In this document: positions 12,081 to 21,912 of the stretch, piece by piece
Layout of the letters: the number at the start of each line of letters is the position of its first letter
Numbering within the stretch: position 1 is the first letter of the stretch
Source: Ophiosphaerella korrae
Taxonomy: Eukaryota > Ascomycota > Dothideomycetes > Pleosporales > Phaeosphaeriaceae
Assembly (NCBI GenBank): GCA_028456385.1
Contig: JALNQF010000232.1
Span: 1 to 64,000, forward strand
Length of the DNA stretch: 64,000 nucleotides
Direction: 5' to 3'
The notes under the pieces: model-generated
Database searches by the model: none
What the model saw: only the letters and a program-made list of their open reading frames with translations
What the model was told of the DNA's origin: nothing
Position numbers and translations under genes: made by a program

Positions 12081-13375
12081 TAAAACTCTCTAGAGCGCTT
12101 TATAGTAAACTAAGAAAGCTTACGTTACTACTAATAAGTAAAGAGGAGATAAGAATACTTAATATAATAAGAGCTAGAGTAGCCTCTATAGCGTCTTTAA
12201 AGTTTATCTTAGCCTCTAAGGTATAAGACTATTTAGATAACTTAGTATTATTATAAGCTATTAGCTTACGTAGATAGTTAGTATAAGCCTAAAGTTCTAC
12301 TATCTTATAAGTAGTCTTAGAGATTAGGTTATACTAAGCCTACTTAGTATTAGTTAGCTATAATAATAGTTTTACTTAAGCCCTATTAATAGCTTACCTT
12401 ATATAATTTAGAACTAAGAGACCTAATTATAATTAAGTACTTATACTTAGTAAGTAAAACACTAGAAGGAGTATAATAATACTAAATATTAGTACGAATA
12501 TACTTACTATATACTTTACTTGTTACGCTATAGGCTATAGTAGGCTATAGTAGGCTGTAGTAGGCTATAGCTGCGTAAAGCGCAAGTAAGGGCGAGGGCC
12601 CTTAGGTAATATATACTATTCTACTCCTATATTTCAACGTTGTTAAATACTTAGTTACCTTTTTAGGTTTGTTTAGCGTAGTAGAGTAGAGCTGCTATAT
12701 AACATTACTATCCTTTAAAGATATAAGATAAACTAATCCTAGACTATTATAACAAAAATAAGAAAATATCTTAATACTATTTTAAGTAACCTAATTAGTA
12801 AGTAACACTTTATTACGTTAAGAACAACAAGGTATAGAGAATAATAAAGAACTAGAGATAAATAAAGAAACTAGACTAATAACTTTAAGCCTAGGGTAGA
12901 GAAATAAAGACCTACTTAAAGAGGGGAATAGTATTATAGTAGTAATAAGAGAAAACTAATTTAAACTAATTAGCTTTACTATAAATAACAATAATATATA
13001 TAACTTATAAGATAAAGAACTTAATTAAAAAACTAACTATAATAAAGACACGTAATAACTTTATAGCTTTATAAGGCTTAGTACCTATAAAGCTATAAAG
13101 CTAGTAGTTATAAAACTTTATAACTTTATAAGGCTTAGCGCCTATAAAGCTATAAAGCTAGGTAAATACTATAGGTATATAGTTAGTAGTAATACGTATT
13201 ATTAAGATAGTATTAGTAATTTAATTATTAACTATAAGCGATAATATTTAGATAGTTATAAAATATCTCTTATTATTTATAAGCTTATTATAGATTATAA
13301 TATAAGCTTTTACTATTACTTTCTAATTTACTAATAACTTTTAGGTACTAAAAAGTTAACCCTAGTAACACCTAT
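11005..13375 (+). repeat. Large direct repeat, unit A
   Basis: From the integrase of element A through the chromodomain and about 1.3 kb of downstream noncoding DNA, this unit matches 13,385-15,895 in the same orientation and order. It carries a private insertion at about 12,511-12,705 that unit B lacks. It is more heavily RIP-mutated than unit B towards its right end. Confidence 0.75.
12511..12705. mobile_element. Small insertion with near-normal composition, MITE-like
   Basis: This ~190-bp segment interrupts unit A of the direct repeat: unit B runs from TACTTACTATA directly to the block starting TTACTATC. It contains short tandem copies of TAGGCTATAG (about 12,528-12,565), a GC-rich core (GGGCGAGGGCCC) and far fewer RIP-like changes than its flanks. 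Ends GTTACGCTATAG and CTGCTATATAAC are loosely inverted. It carries no ORF. A small non-autonomous transposon is one reading; the termini are not certain. Confidence 0.45.
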
Positions 13376-13384
13376 TATATAGTA

Positions 13385-15895
13385 GAAGTACTAGAATAAC
13401 TATAAGGAATTATTATAATAGACTTTATTACAAAGCTACCTAAGTTAAAAGACTTAATATTAAGAGTTAAGTATAATAGAATTCTAATAATAGTAGATAA
13501 ACTTATAAAGTACTTATACTTTAAACTATATAAAAAGAAAAGTAAAATAGAGGTTACTATATACTAGGTCTTAGGAACTATAATTAGTTAATATAGACTA
13601 CTAGATAAGATTATTATAGATAGAGATATAAGATTTATATTAAAACTATAGAGAATAATAACTATATAACTAGAAATTAAATATATAATATTTATAGTAT
13701 ATTATCTATAAATAGATAGATAATTAAAATAAATAAACTAAATAGTAGAGTAATACTTAAGATATATAAGGGAGTTATCCCTTATATCTCTTATTTTCGC
13801 ACTAATATTAGTAAGTTTACAACTTACTAATATTACAAACTTACTAATATTACAAAACTTACTAATATTATAAACTTACTAATATTGCGAACTTACTAAC
13901 ATATTAGTAAGTTTACAACTTACTAACATTTAACTACCTTTCTACTTTTAGTTAGCGCTTAGTAAGCTACTAGGTATATATACCTAGTACTTACTTAGAT
14001 AGCTTTATCTACTTTTTACTCTTTTTAGTTAATTATTAAAACTACCTTATTAAGTTATCTTGCGTAAAGTCTACCTTACAAGATACTACCTTAACTATAA
14101 CTAGAATAATTAGGTATAGCTACTACTTATAGTATAGTTAGTATACAATAGTATAAAGAATATAGTAATAAAAGTATTACTTTTCTTTATAAACTATAGA
14201 TTTAACCCTAGCGTATATAGAATACTAAGACTAGAAGTATCTTAGTCTCTAAGAAGAGAAAACTTTACTAATAGACTAAAAGATATATATAATTAGCTAA
14301 GATAGGATATAGAATTCCTATATAATTAAATAGCTAAGTACTATAATAAAAAGTATAAAGAGAGACTCTAATTTAAAAAAAAAAGAAAAAGTATAGTTAG
14401 TATAGAAAAATATTAAGAGTAAATAACTAAGCCTAAAATTAGACTATATTAAAATAGGACTATATAAAATTAAGAAAGAAGTTACGCTAGTTATATTTAA
14501 ACTAAAGCTACTAAATAAGATAAAGATATACCTAACCTTTTATATAGTACTACTAGAAATAGTACTATAAAATATAGAACTACTAGTATATAAAGTAGAT
14601 ACGTATAGAGAATAGAAAGAATAAGAAGTTAAAGAAATCTTAGTATACTAGTTCTATAATAGTAGAAACTACTATTTAGTAAAATAGATAAGTATAGATA
14701 AGAAAAAGTAACTATAAGAAGAAATATAGGAACTAGAAGATAACTTTAACTACTCTAAGAAACTAGAAGACTTCTAAAGTTAAAACCTTTTAGAGTACTT
14801 TATAGTAAACTAAGAAAGCCTATATTATTACTAATAGGTAGAGAGGAGATAAGAATACTTAATATAATAGGAGCTAGAGTAGCCTCTATAGTATCCTTAA
14901 GGTCTATCTAAGCCTCTAAGGTATAAGACTATTTAAACAACTTAGCGTTATTATAAGCTATTAGCTTACGTAAGTAGTTAGTATAAGCCTAAAGTTCTAC
15001 TATCTTATAAGTAGTCTTAGAGATTAGGTTACGCTAAGCTTACTTAGTATTAGCTAGCTATAATAATAGTTTCGCTTAAGCCCTATTAATAGCTCGCCTT
15101 ATATAATTTAGAACTAAGAGACCTAGTTATAATTAAGTACTTATACTTAGTAAGCGAAACACTAGAAAGAGTATAATAATACTAAACGTTAGCACGAATA
15201 TACTTACTATAAGCCTTACTATCTTTTAAGGATATAAGATAAACTAATCTTAGACTATTATAACAAGAATAAGGAAATATCTTAATACTATTTTAAGTAA
15301 CCTAATTAGCGAGTAATACTTTGTTACGCTAGGAATAATAAGGTATAGAGAATAATAAAGAACTAGAGATAAATAAAGAAACTAGACTAATAACTTTAGG
15401 CCTAGGGTAGAGAAATAAGAACCTACCTAAAGAAGAGAATAGTATTATAGTAGTAACAAGAGAAAACTAATTTAAACTAATTAGCCCTACTATAAATAAC
15501 GACAATACATACAACCTATAGGGTAAGGAACTTAATTAGGAAACTAACTATAATAGGGATACGTAATAACTTTATAGCTTTATAAGGCTTAGCACCTACA
15601 AAGCTACAAAGCTAGTAGTTATAGGACTTTGCAGCTTTGTAAGGCTTAGCACCTACGAAGCTACGAAGCTAGGTAGACACTATAGGTATATAGTTAGTAA
15701 CAATGCGCATTATTAGGATGGTATCGGCAATTTAATTATTGACTACGAGCGACAATATCTAGACAGTTGCAAAACATCTCCTATTGTTTATAGCATATTG
15801 TAGATCACAACACGAGCTTTTGTCATTACCTCCTAATCTACCAACACCCCTCAGGCTATTAGGAAGTCGACCCTAGCAAACCTGTTACACTACTA
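13385..15895 (+). repeat. Large direct repeat, unit B (second 3' fragment of a type-A gypsy)
   Basis: Second copy of integrase core (DFITKLPK near 13,420), chromodomain (near 14,590-14,770) and the downstream noncoding segment seen in unit A. It is interrupted at 13,765-14,080 by a solo LTR. From about 15,200 rightward the copy becomes steadily less mutated than unit A, so the two units record different RIP histories or unequal leakage at the edge of the isochore. Confidence 0.75.
13765..14080. mobile_element. Solo LTR with 5-bp target duplication (AGATA)
   Basis: The 316-bp segment starts TATAAGGGAG and ends CTTACA. It is flanked by AGATA at 13,760-13,764 and 14,081-14,085. Removing it rejoins the integrase sequence exactly as found uninterrupted at about 11,370-11,385. 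It is the same family as 116-335. It contains several copies of a TTACTAATATT-like unit. With no internal region present, it is a solo LTR left by LTR-LTR recombination. Confidence 0.75.
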
Positions 15896-15943
15896 ACACC
15901 CCCTAGAGGTTATTAGGAAGTCGACCCTAGTGACCCCGTTACA
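15683..15943. repeat. LTR-end-like repeat, copy 2, with partial tandem duplication
   Basis: About 210 bp matching 13,160-13,375 and 16,094-16,302. Its end (AGGAAGTCGACCCTAG...GTTACA) is partly duplicated in tandem, at about 15,843-15,895 and 15,896-15,943. Mutation load is intermediate between the other two copies. Confidence 0.65.
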
Positions 15944-15989
15944 AGCGGGGTAACGACCTAGATTAAGAAACGACCTACAACCTAAACAC

Positions 15990-16080
15990 GTAAGATGTAG
16001 AGTAATCTATAAATACGTGCAATAGATTAGAATAATCTATAAACACGTGCAACAGATTAGAGTAATCTATAGGGTCGTAC
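15990..16080. repeat. Minisatellite, three ~30-bp units
   Basis: Three imperfect head-to-tail units of the form AGATTAGARTAATCTATAAA followed by an ACGTGCAA-type end. Each unit contains the palindrome-like pair AGATTA/TAATCT. A spurious minus-strand ORF crosses it. Confidence 0.75.
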
Positions 16081-16093
16081 AAACAGATCACTA

Positions 16094-16302
16094 GAAGTAT
16101 ATAGTTAGTAAGGATGCGCATCGTTAGGATAGCATCGGCAATCCAATCTTTGACCAAGAGCGACAATACTTGACATCGCAAGAATCTTCTATTGTTCACA
16201 GCCCATTGCTTGATCACAACACGAGCCTTTGTCATCAACTTCCAATCCACCAACACCCCCAAAAGTGGTCGCTTGTAGTCGACGACAGGCGACCCCGTTA
16301 CA
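16094..16302. repeat. LTR-end-like repeat, copy 3, nearly unmutated
   Basis: Third copy of the segment at 13,160-13,375 and 15,683-15,895. It retains CpG/CpA-rich words (GATGCGCATCG, GCATCGGCAATCC) that are TA-converted in the other copies, so it approximates the pre-RIP sequence. It ends GACCCCGTTACA at 16,302, directly against the truncated transposase. Confidence 0.7.
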
Positions 16303-17028
16303 CTAGTCTTGTAGGATACAGTCTTCCTTATACTAAGTAGAGAGGTAGTGCTTAGCGGCGAAGATAAGGAATAGTAGAACTACCTAGCTAGTAGCGTTAA
16401 TTGCAGTGATTGCCGTTACCTACTTACGATTGCTAGGCTAAATAGCCTTTAGCCTACCTCTCCTCTCTAACTCTATTATAACAAGCTAGGTTATAATCTT
16501 ACCTATTATAAAGCTAGCCTCGTTAAAGTTATAGATATCCTTATTAGCTATCTTATACGTAGCTCTTGTACGCTGCACCCGCTTAAACTAACTACTTATA
16601 GTAGCTAGGTCCTTACATAAGGCTCGCTGCCTATTGTATAGGCAATTAAAACACGTTGTAAGACTATCTGTACGCTTGACAAAGTTGCGCGCCTAGTAGA
16701 TACTAATAGGGCTGCCTCTATGCTAAGAGAGTAGCTTATTAGCTATCTTACGCACAGCAGCTAGAGTTAGGGTAAAACCACGAGAATCTAGGTTGAGAAT
16801 ATAATCAACTATTACCTCCTCCTCTAGCTAGCTGAGCTTCCTTGAGTTAGGCTGGCAATCGCGTCGGGCGCGTCGTCCAGCGCGTCGATCACGTAACGTT
16901 GATTCAGGAACGTTGAAGGTAGCAGCAGCTGGCTTACTACCTTGAATTTGGCCAGAATTGATAGATAAGATAGCAAGCTGGATATCTGCTTCATTTGAAG
17001 GCAATTGACGCGCAGCGCGTGGAGCCAT
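16303..17028 (-). pseudogene. Truncated Fot1/pogo-type (Tc1-mariner) DDE transposase, RIP-damaged
   Basis: Read on the minus strand from ATG 17,028, the first 66 codons are open and give an N-terminal helix-turn-helix (motif DIQLAILSINSGQIQ) and the family-typical RDCQPNSRKL. After that, TAG stops replace Gln/Trp codons, yet the frame continues recognisably: EEEVIVDYILNLDSRGF, FVKR, NKDIYNFNEASF (consensus YNFDETGF, the first catalytic Asp now Asn), ERRGR, and AAKHYLS. Reading stops near 16,303, where LTR-like copy 3 begins, so the C-terminal half of the DDE domain is missing. The family is Fot1/pogo with CENP-B-like HTH. It is non-functional. Confidence 0.85.
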
Positions 17029-17109
17029 TATACAATAAGATAAGATAGGTGCGCAGAGTTAGTGGGGCGCGCGACTCGCTTGTAGGCGCGACTCGCTTGT
17101 AAACCACGT
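17029..17109 (-). repeat. Transposon 5' end with 17-bp tandem repeat (putative TIR)
   Basis: Upstream of the transposase start lie two 17-bp direct repeats at 17,068-17,101 (shared core GCGACTCGCTTGTA). Read outward on the minus strand the element would begin ACGTGGTTTACAAGCGAG next to a TA dinucleotide at 17,110-17,111, the usual Tc1-mariner target. The opposite end is missing, so the inverted repeat cannot be confirmed here. Confidence 0.45.
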
Positions 17110-17285
17110 TACAATAATTTCAAAATACCATGGCCATGTGCAATCAAACGCGATGCCACGCCAAGAGTATTACGTCACCCCACTTTCCTTTGATCGAAGC
17201 TTGCTTCCAACGTGCATACAGCCTCACCTCATCGTTGAGTCACGCCACACGGTTATAGCTACTCATAAATGCCTTCTGGGTCTCA

Positions 17286-18095
17286 ATGCTGATGCGGAGA
17301 GCTCTGAACTGTCTGATGCAATCAACACAACAACCTATATATACTCCAGCTACTTTCCTTTCCCAAAAATCTTCAGGTCGATCAGCAAGAATGCTTCACT
17401 CGGCAACTGAGCCCGCGAAGCGCATCTTCGCGCCAACATCAAACTCTAGTGATCCAGGCCACGCAACCCAATACACTAAGGGAGCCCTTGAGTCTACAGA
17501 CTTGAGCGTCTCGCCAACTGACCAATTTCACAAATGGTTCCAAGAAGCCCAAGAGCAGAAAGTATACCAACCAGAAACCGTGACTTTCTCTACAGCCGAA
17601 CTCCCTAGTGGCAAAGTCTCCGCGCGCATGGTATACATGAAGGAGCTGGATGCAAAGGGCTTTGTAATCTACTCAAATTGGGATACGAGTCGCAAGGCCA
17701 GTGACATTGCTTCAAATCCTTATGCAGCCTTGACGTTCTGGTGGCACGAACTCGAGCGCCAGGTCCGCGTAGAAGGCCGTGTGGAACGTCTTTCCTCCTC
17801 TGAGTCACAGGTTTATTACGACACCAGGATTCGAGGAAGTCGGATTGGTGCCTGGGCGAGCCAGCAGAGCAAGGTGCTGGAGAGTAGGGAGGAGCTAGAA
17901 AAACGGGTTGAAGATGTGGAAAAGAAATTCAAAGGGAAAGATGATATTCCTGTGCCAGAATTTTGGGGAGGTCTCAGGGTTGTGCCTGAGGTAGTAGAGT
18001 TTTGGCAGGGGAGGCCGAGTCGGTTGCATGATCGGTTTAGATATACAAAGGGCGATAAAGAGGGGGAGTGGAAGGTTGACAGACTGAGCTCGTAG
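17286..18095 (+). CDS. PDX3: Pyridoxine/pyridoxamine 5'-phosphate oxidase (PNPOx)
   Basis: This flavoenzyme oxidises pyridoxine- or pyridoxamine-5'-phosphate to pyridoxal phosphate using FMN and O2, in vitamin B6 metabolism. The 269-residue single-exon protein has the family order: PTDQFHKWFQEA near residue 79, the FMN-binding stretch SARMVYMKEL, SNWDTSRKASDIASNPYAAL, FWWHELERQVRVEGRVERL, RIRGSRIGAWASQQS, and the C-terminal FWQGRPSRLHDRFRY. The first ~45 residues are not part of the domain, and a second Met at residue 36 (17,391) could be the real or an alternative start; the extension is Ser/Arg-rich and could act as an organelle signal (inference). It ends DRLSS. The gene begins only 176 bp from the transposon end at 17,109, making it the first gene beyond the isochore. 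Confidence 0.93.
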   Translation: MLMRRALNCLMQSTQQPIYTPATFLSQKSSGRSARMLHSATEPAKRIFAPTSNSSDPGHATQYTKGALESTDLSVSPTDQFHKWFQEAQEQKVYQPETVTFSTAELPSGKVSARMVYMKELDAKGFVIYSNWDTSRKASDIASNPYAALTFWWHELERQVRVEGRVERLSSSESQVYYDTRIRGSRIGAWASQQSKVLESREELEKRVEDVEKKFKGKDDIPVPEFWGGLRVVPEVVEFWQGRPSRLHDRFRYTKGDKEGEWKVDRLSS

Positions 18096-18355
18096 AGATA
18101 GACTGAAATACTAAAGTTCTCTGTTCTCTAAAATTTATTCATGATGGTATGTGACATTCGTGTTGTGGCGCCATCGATCGCGGCTTCTTCATTGGTCGAC
18201 GTGGTGCACTGAACCCCGCTGCACTACAATTCGCTATCCTCAGTTCATAGAACTGAATCCGAACCGCAACTTTACCGCACTCAGTTCCTTGCATGGGATT
18301 TGGCTTATCCACTATATGATATTATATTCCTGCTAAATATCATTTACTCGCTCCC

Positions 18356-20083
18356 ATGATGGGGCGAAGCGACGACTACCAATACAACCTGGGCTCGTTC
18401 CACTACAAGGTTTCCACGCAATCTTCGAAAGCCCAAGCTTGGTTTGATCGTGGCTTAACTTGGTGTTATGCGTTTCATCATGAAGAATCAGCACGGTGTT
18501 TTGAGAAAGCAATTCGCGAAGACCCGACATGTGCGATGGCCTATTGGGGAGTACGTGATGATAGATACGTAATCTAATGAACGAGGAATAGCTAACTTCT
18601 CCAGCTTGCATTTGCTCTCGGACCAAACTACAACAAACCTTGGGATCTATTTGATGAAAGCGAATTGCAGTCAACCATCACTAAGATTAAAGACGCAAAT
18701 GCGAAGGCGAAAAGTTACCAGGGCAATACCAATGAAGTTGAAAAAGCACTTATCGACGCAGTGCAACTCCGTGTACCAGGCCGTCTAGACGAGAAAGCAT
18801 TTAAGGTGTGTAATGAAGCATATGCATTGGCCATGCAGTCCGTGTATGAATTGTTTCCGGATGACCTTGATGTCACATCACTATATGCAGATTCTATCAT
18901 GAATTTATCTGCATGGGATCTCTGGGATTTGAAGACCGGTGAGCCCACTCCCGGTTCTCGCTCACCGGAAGCAAAATACATTCTTGAAAAAGCATTGAAG
19001 CAGAAAGAAGTCCATAAGCATCCAGGTATTCTTCATCTTTACATTCATCTCATGGAGATGTCAAAGACACCGGAAGCAGCACTTGTAGCGGCGGACCATC
19101 TCCGTAACCTCATACCTGATGCTGGTCATCTTGTCCACATGCCTTCGCATCTCGATATTCTCGTTGGCGACTACAGACGCGCCATTGCATCAAATGCAGA
19201 TGCATGTCTAGCTGACGAAAAATATCTCGCCGAGCATGGGGGTAACAACTTCTACTCTTTCTATAGGATGCATGACTACCATTCGCTTATCTATGCTGCG
19301 ATGTTTGCAGGGCAATTTGAAGTTGCACTGGAAGTAGTAGGTCGCATGGAACAGTCACTTCCAGAGTCTCTACTTCGCATCGAAAGTCCACCGATGGCAG
19401 ACTGGTTGGAGAACTTCGCATCCGTTCGTGTGCACGTTCTTGTACGCTTTGGGAGATGGAAGGACCTCATTGCGCTTGATATACATCATGATCAGGACCT
19501 GTATTGCGTCACAGCCGCAATGCAACACTACGGTAAAGGCATAGCGTATGCTGCAACTGGAGACATCAAAAATGCAGAGATGCATCGCGCCGCACTCTTC
19601 GAGGCAACAAACCGAATTCCGTCCTCTCGGATCTGCGGTGACTTTCCCAATCGCTCGAACGTTGTCCTCCAGGTTGGCGTTGCCATGTTGGACGGCGAGC
19701 TGGAATATCGCAAAGGCAATTTCGACGTCGCTTTCAAACACCTTGAGACAGCCGTCGAGCGAGACGATGCATTAACATATGCCGAGCCGTGGCCATGGAT
19801 GATGCCTACCCGCCATGCGTATGCTGCTCTGCTGATGGAGCAAGGACGGTTGGAAGATGCTGCCGCAGCGTACAGAGCGGATCTAGGGTTCGATGACACT
19901 CTCCCGCGTGCAAGGCAACATCCCAACAATGTCTGGGCGTTGCATGGATACCATGAGTGCCTAGTCAAGTTGGGTAAAACCGAGGAGGCAGCTATTGTAG
20001 TGCAACAGCTCAGGGTAGCAACAGCAGTTGCAGATGTCGAAATTGGGTCTAGTTGTTATTGTAGAGGAACAGACCCGAACTAA
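18356..20083 (+). CDS. TPR-domain protein (557 aa)
   Basis: Two exons, 18,356-18,550 and 18,605-20,083, joined over a 54-nt GTACGT...CCAG intron; joining gives AYWG-LAFALGPNY without a frame change. The protein has degenerate tetratricopeptide-type helix pairs: a first around QAWFDRGLTWCYAFHHEESARC, more around EAALVAADHLRNLI, FEVALEVVGRM, FDVAFKHLETAV, and LEDAAAAYRADL near the C-terminus. Similar soluble TPR proteins occur across fungi and bacteria without an assigned reaction. No signal peptide or membrane segment is seen. The start is the first of two adjacent Met codons; using the second changes nothing material. The specific function is unknown, and protein-protein scaffolding is the general TPR role. 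Confidence 0.85.
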
Positions 20084-21912
20084 TCAGGAAGCCGTAGGCG
20101 TTGATCACTAAGAGGGGGTCATCGTTCACAAGCATGTACGCAGTTTTTAGCTTACCGACTAGGGAAATACCTTCCAAGAGTAAGGCAGTTACTAGTTGAC
20201 AGCCTTATTAAGTTTGTACTCGGCAGCTCACACGGTAAAATAACATGGTTTGAACTGACGTGTGCTATAGTTGTGGATAAGTATCTTGCGAGTCACAGAT
20301 CGTCACTTTTCGATATTCTAGATTGCTTGACGTTCAAGGGGAATCCATGGCGGTATTTCTTTTCACTTGCTTTAACACATATCAAGCTAGCTTTTGTCCA
20401 TTTTCTATAGATCAGCGTGAGGTAACAGGTCACACAGACAGACATGACATGGATATCTCAAATAGGAAATAAGGTTCTGTACAGGCATGCAGAAGGCGGG
20501 GAATGGGTGTTGAGCTGACTACCACAGGCCAACAATGCGTCAATTTTTTGACAGTAGCTAGGTGATAAAAGTTTGACATGAGGCCCTTGCCCAGAGGACT
20601 CTCACAGTATCCATGAATCGCGAGGTCAAAACTTAGTCGCGGTGTGAGGCTCCTACCCAATCAAAGGTAAGCGTTCCTCCAACTTTCGAGACTTGGCGAA
20701 GCGCTTCTAGAGCAAAGTTTAATTTGTACAATTTGTCCGAGTAACTACGCTGATCCGAATCTTAAGTATTCAAAAAATGGACTGGTAGATTGGGTTTCTC
20801 AATGTGTATAGGAATAAGACATCGAGGAACCGACCATTTCCCATAACGAGCAACCCCACTGTGTTATATTACGCTTTTACGCAGGGGTGCGCTTTGATTG
20901 CGCGAAGATACGACACCGATAGCCAGGTTTCAGGCCGATACTGTTTCTACCATAGTAAAACCATGCTGCTCAGGCATCCCGTCACAGGGTTCTGTGAATA
21001 GAAAAACTCACCGCATTACCAGGCTGTGGAGTGATAACAATTATTAGCCTTTGCACAGAGTAACCGACGCGGCTCCTTAGTAGCTATTCTGTTCATGAGT
21101 CCAATTGACAACAGCAGCTATTTATCCTCCACTTGAGTCAAGATTGGCCTGCCAGGGGTCAATGCTGCGGGCTCTCCATCGAATCTAAGTGGTGCGTTTC
21201 AGTTTCGGATCCACGCGCCTCACCCCCAACAACATGGTCGGCGAACATTCTTGCACCATCGAGATTTTCACCAACCTTTCCTTGAGTGCACTGGCAGAGC
21301 GCTGAGGCCCTTCGCTTAGCTGATCGATCGCCCCGACACGGTAAGCGCGTCTAGGCGTCTACATCACTTACGATGCCCACGCGAGAAGTGGGTGTCCCTT
21401 GCCGATACAGCCCGGCTTTATGGCGACCAATCGATTCCAATGGGGGCGATTGGAAAGTGGACACAACGAGCAAGAGCGACGGAAAGTAGAATGAGAAAAC
21501 AATGGTACCGAAACTCTCCAGGCGGGCACCAAAAGTTCAACCCCAAAGCCAGCTACCGTTGATCGCCGTCGCACATTACTCAAAAAATGGGGTGAACCAT
21601 CGGCTTACGGTTCCGCGGCACTGGCACATGGAGTGACCCGGGATGCACGACAAGAACCCTTGGACTGATCAGTACGAATTCATGCCCAAGAAGCCATGGT
21701 CAGTATTTGGTTAGCCCTTTCGAGTCAGTATTTCCACTCCTTTCTGGATTAGCTTGCGACTCGAATGGACACCTGCCGACCTGAAAAGTGATGAAGGCCC
21801 ACCTGGGTTCTCTTCGAAACCCATTGCTCTGGTGCATTTCGCCGAGCCGGCATCCTTAAAAATCATACTGGGTGAACCGTAATTTAAGTGTTTTCAACAG
21901 GTTCTGGGAAAT
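20084..21912. other. Intergenic region, 1.8 kb, no gene recognised
   Basis: Only short ORFs (up to ~75 codons) lie here, none with family motifs or a plausible exon structure. The composition is normal, without RIP bias. It includes the 3' flank of the TPR gene and the promoter of the membrane protein at 21,913. No tRNA, repeat or transposon remnant was recognised. Confidence 0.6.

Larger units (their letters stand above)
1..15700. repeat. RIP-mutated AT-rich isochore of nested retrotransposons
   Basis: The stretch is made almost only of A/T-rich, TpA-dominated sequence, and no ORF of 60 codons or more exists before about 15,975. Conserved retroelement protein motifs can still be read on either strand. 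Relative to family consensus they differ almost only by G-to-A and C-to-T changes (Cys to Tyr, Gly to Ser, Trp/Gln/Arg to stop), which is the signature of fungal repeat-induced point mutation (RIP). Mutation density falls off between about 15,500 and 15,900. No functional gene is visible. Coordinates of the edge are approximate because composition changes gradually. Confidence 0.9.

Noticed and set aside
1..15700. Mitochondrial, centromeric or subtelomeric origin for the AT-rich block
   Set aside because: No telomere repeat or mitochondrial gene was seen, and gypsy motifs with one-directional transitions explain the composition. A pericentromeric position cannot be excluded from the sequence.
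15975..16262. Minus-strand ORF of 95 codons
   Set aside because: It is formed by the three-unit minisatellite and the LTR-like copy, shows internal repeats of the DNA unit (YSNLLHVFID), and has no family features.
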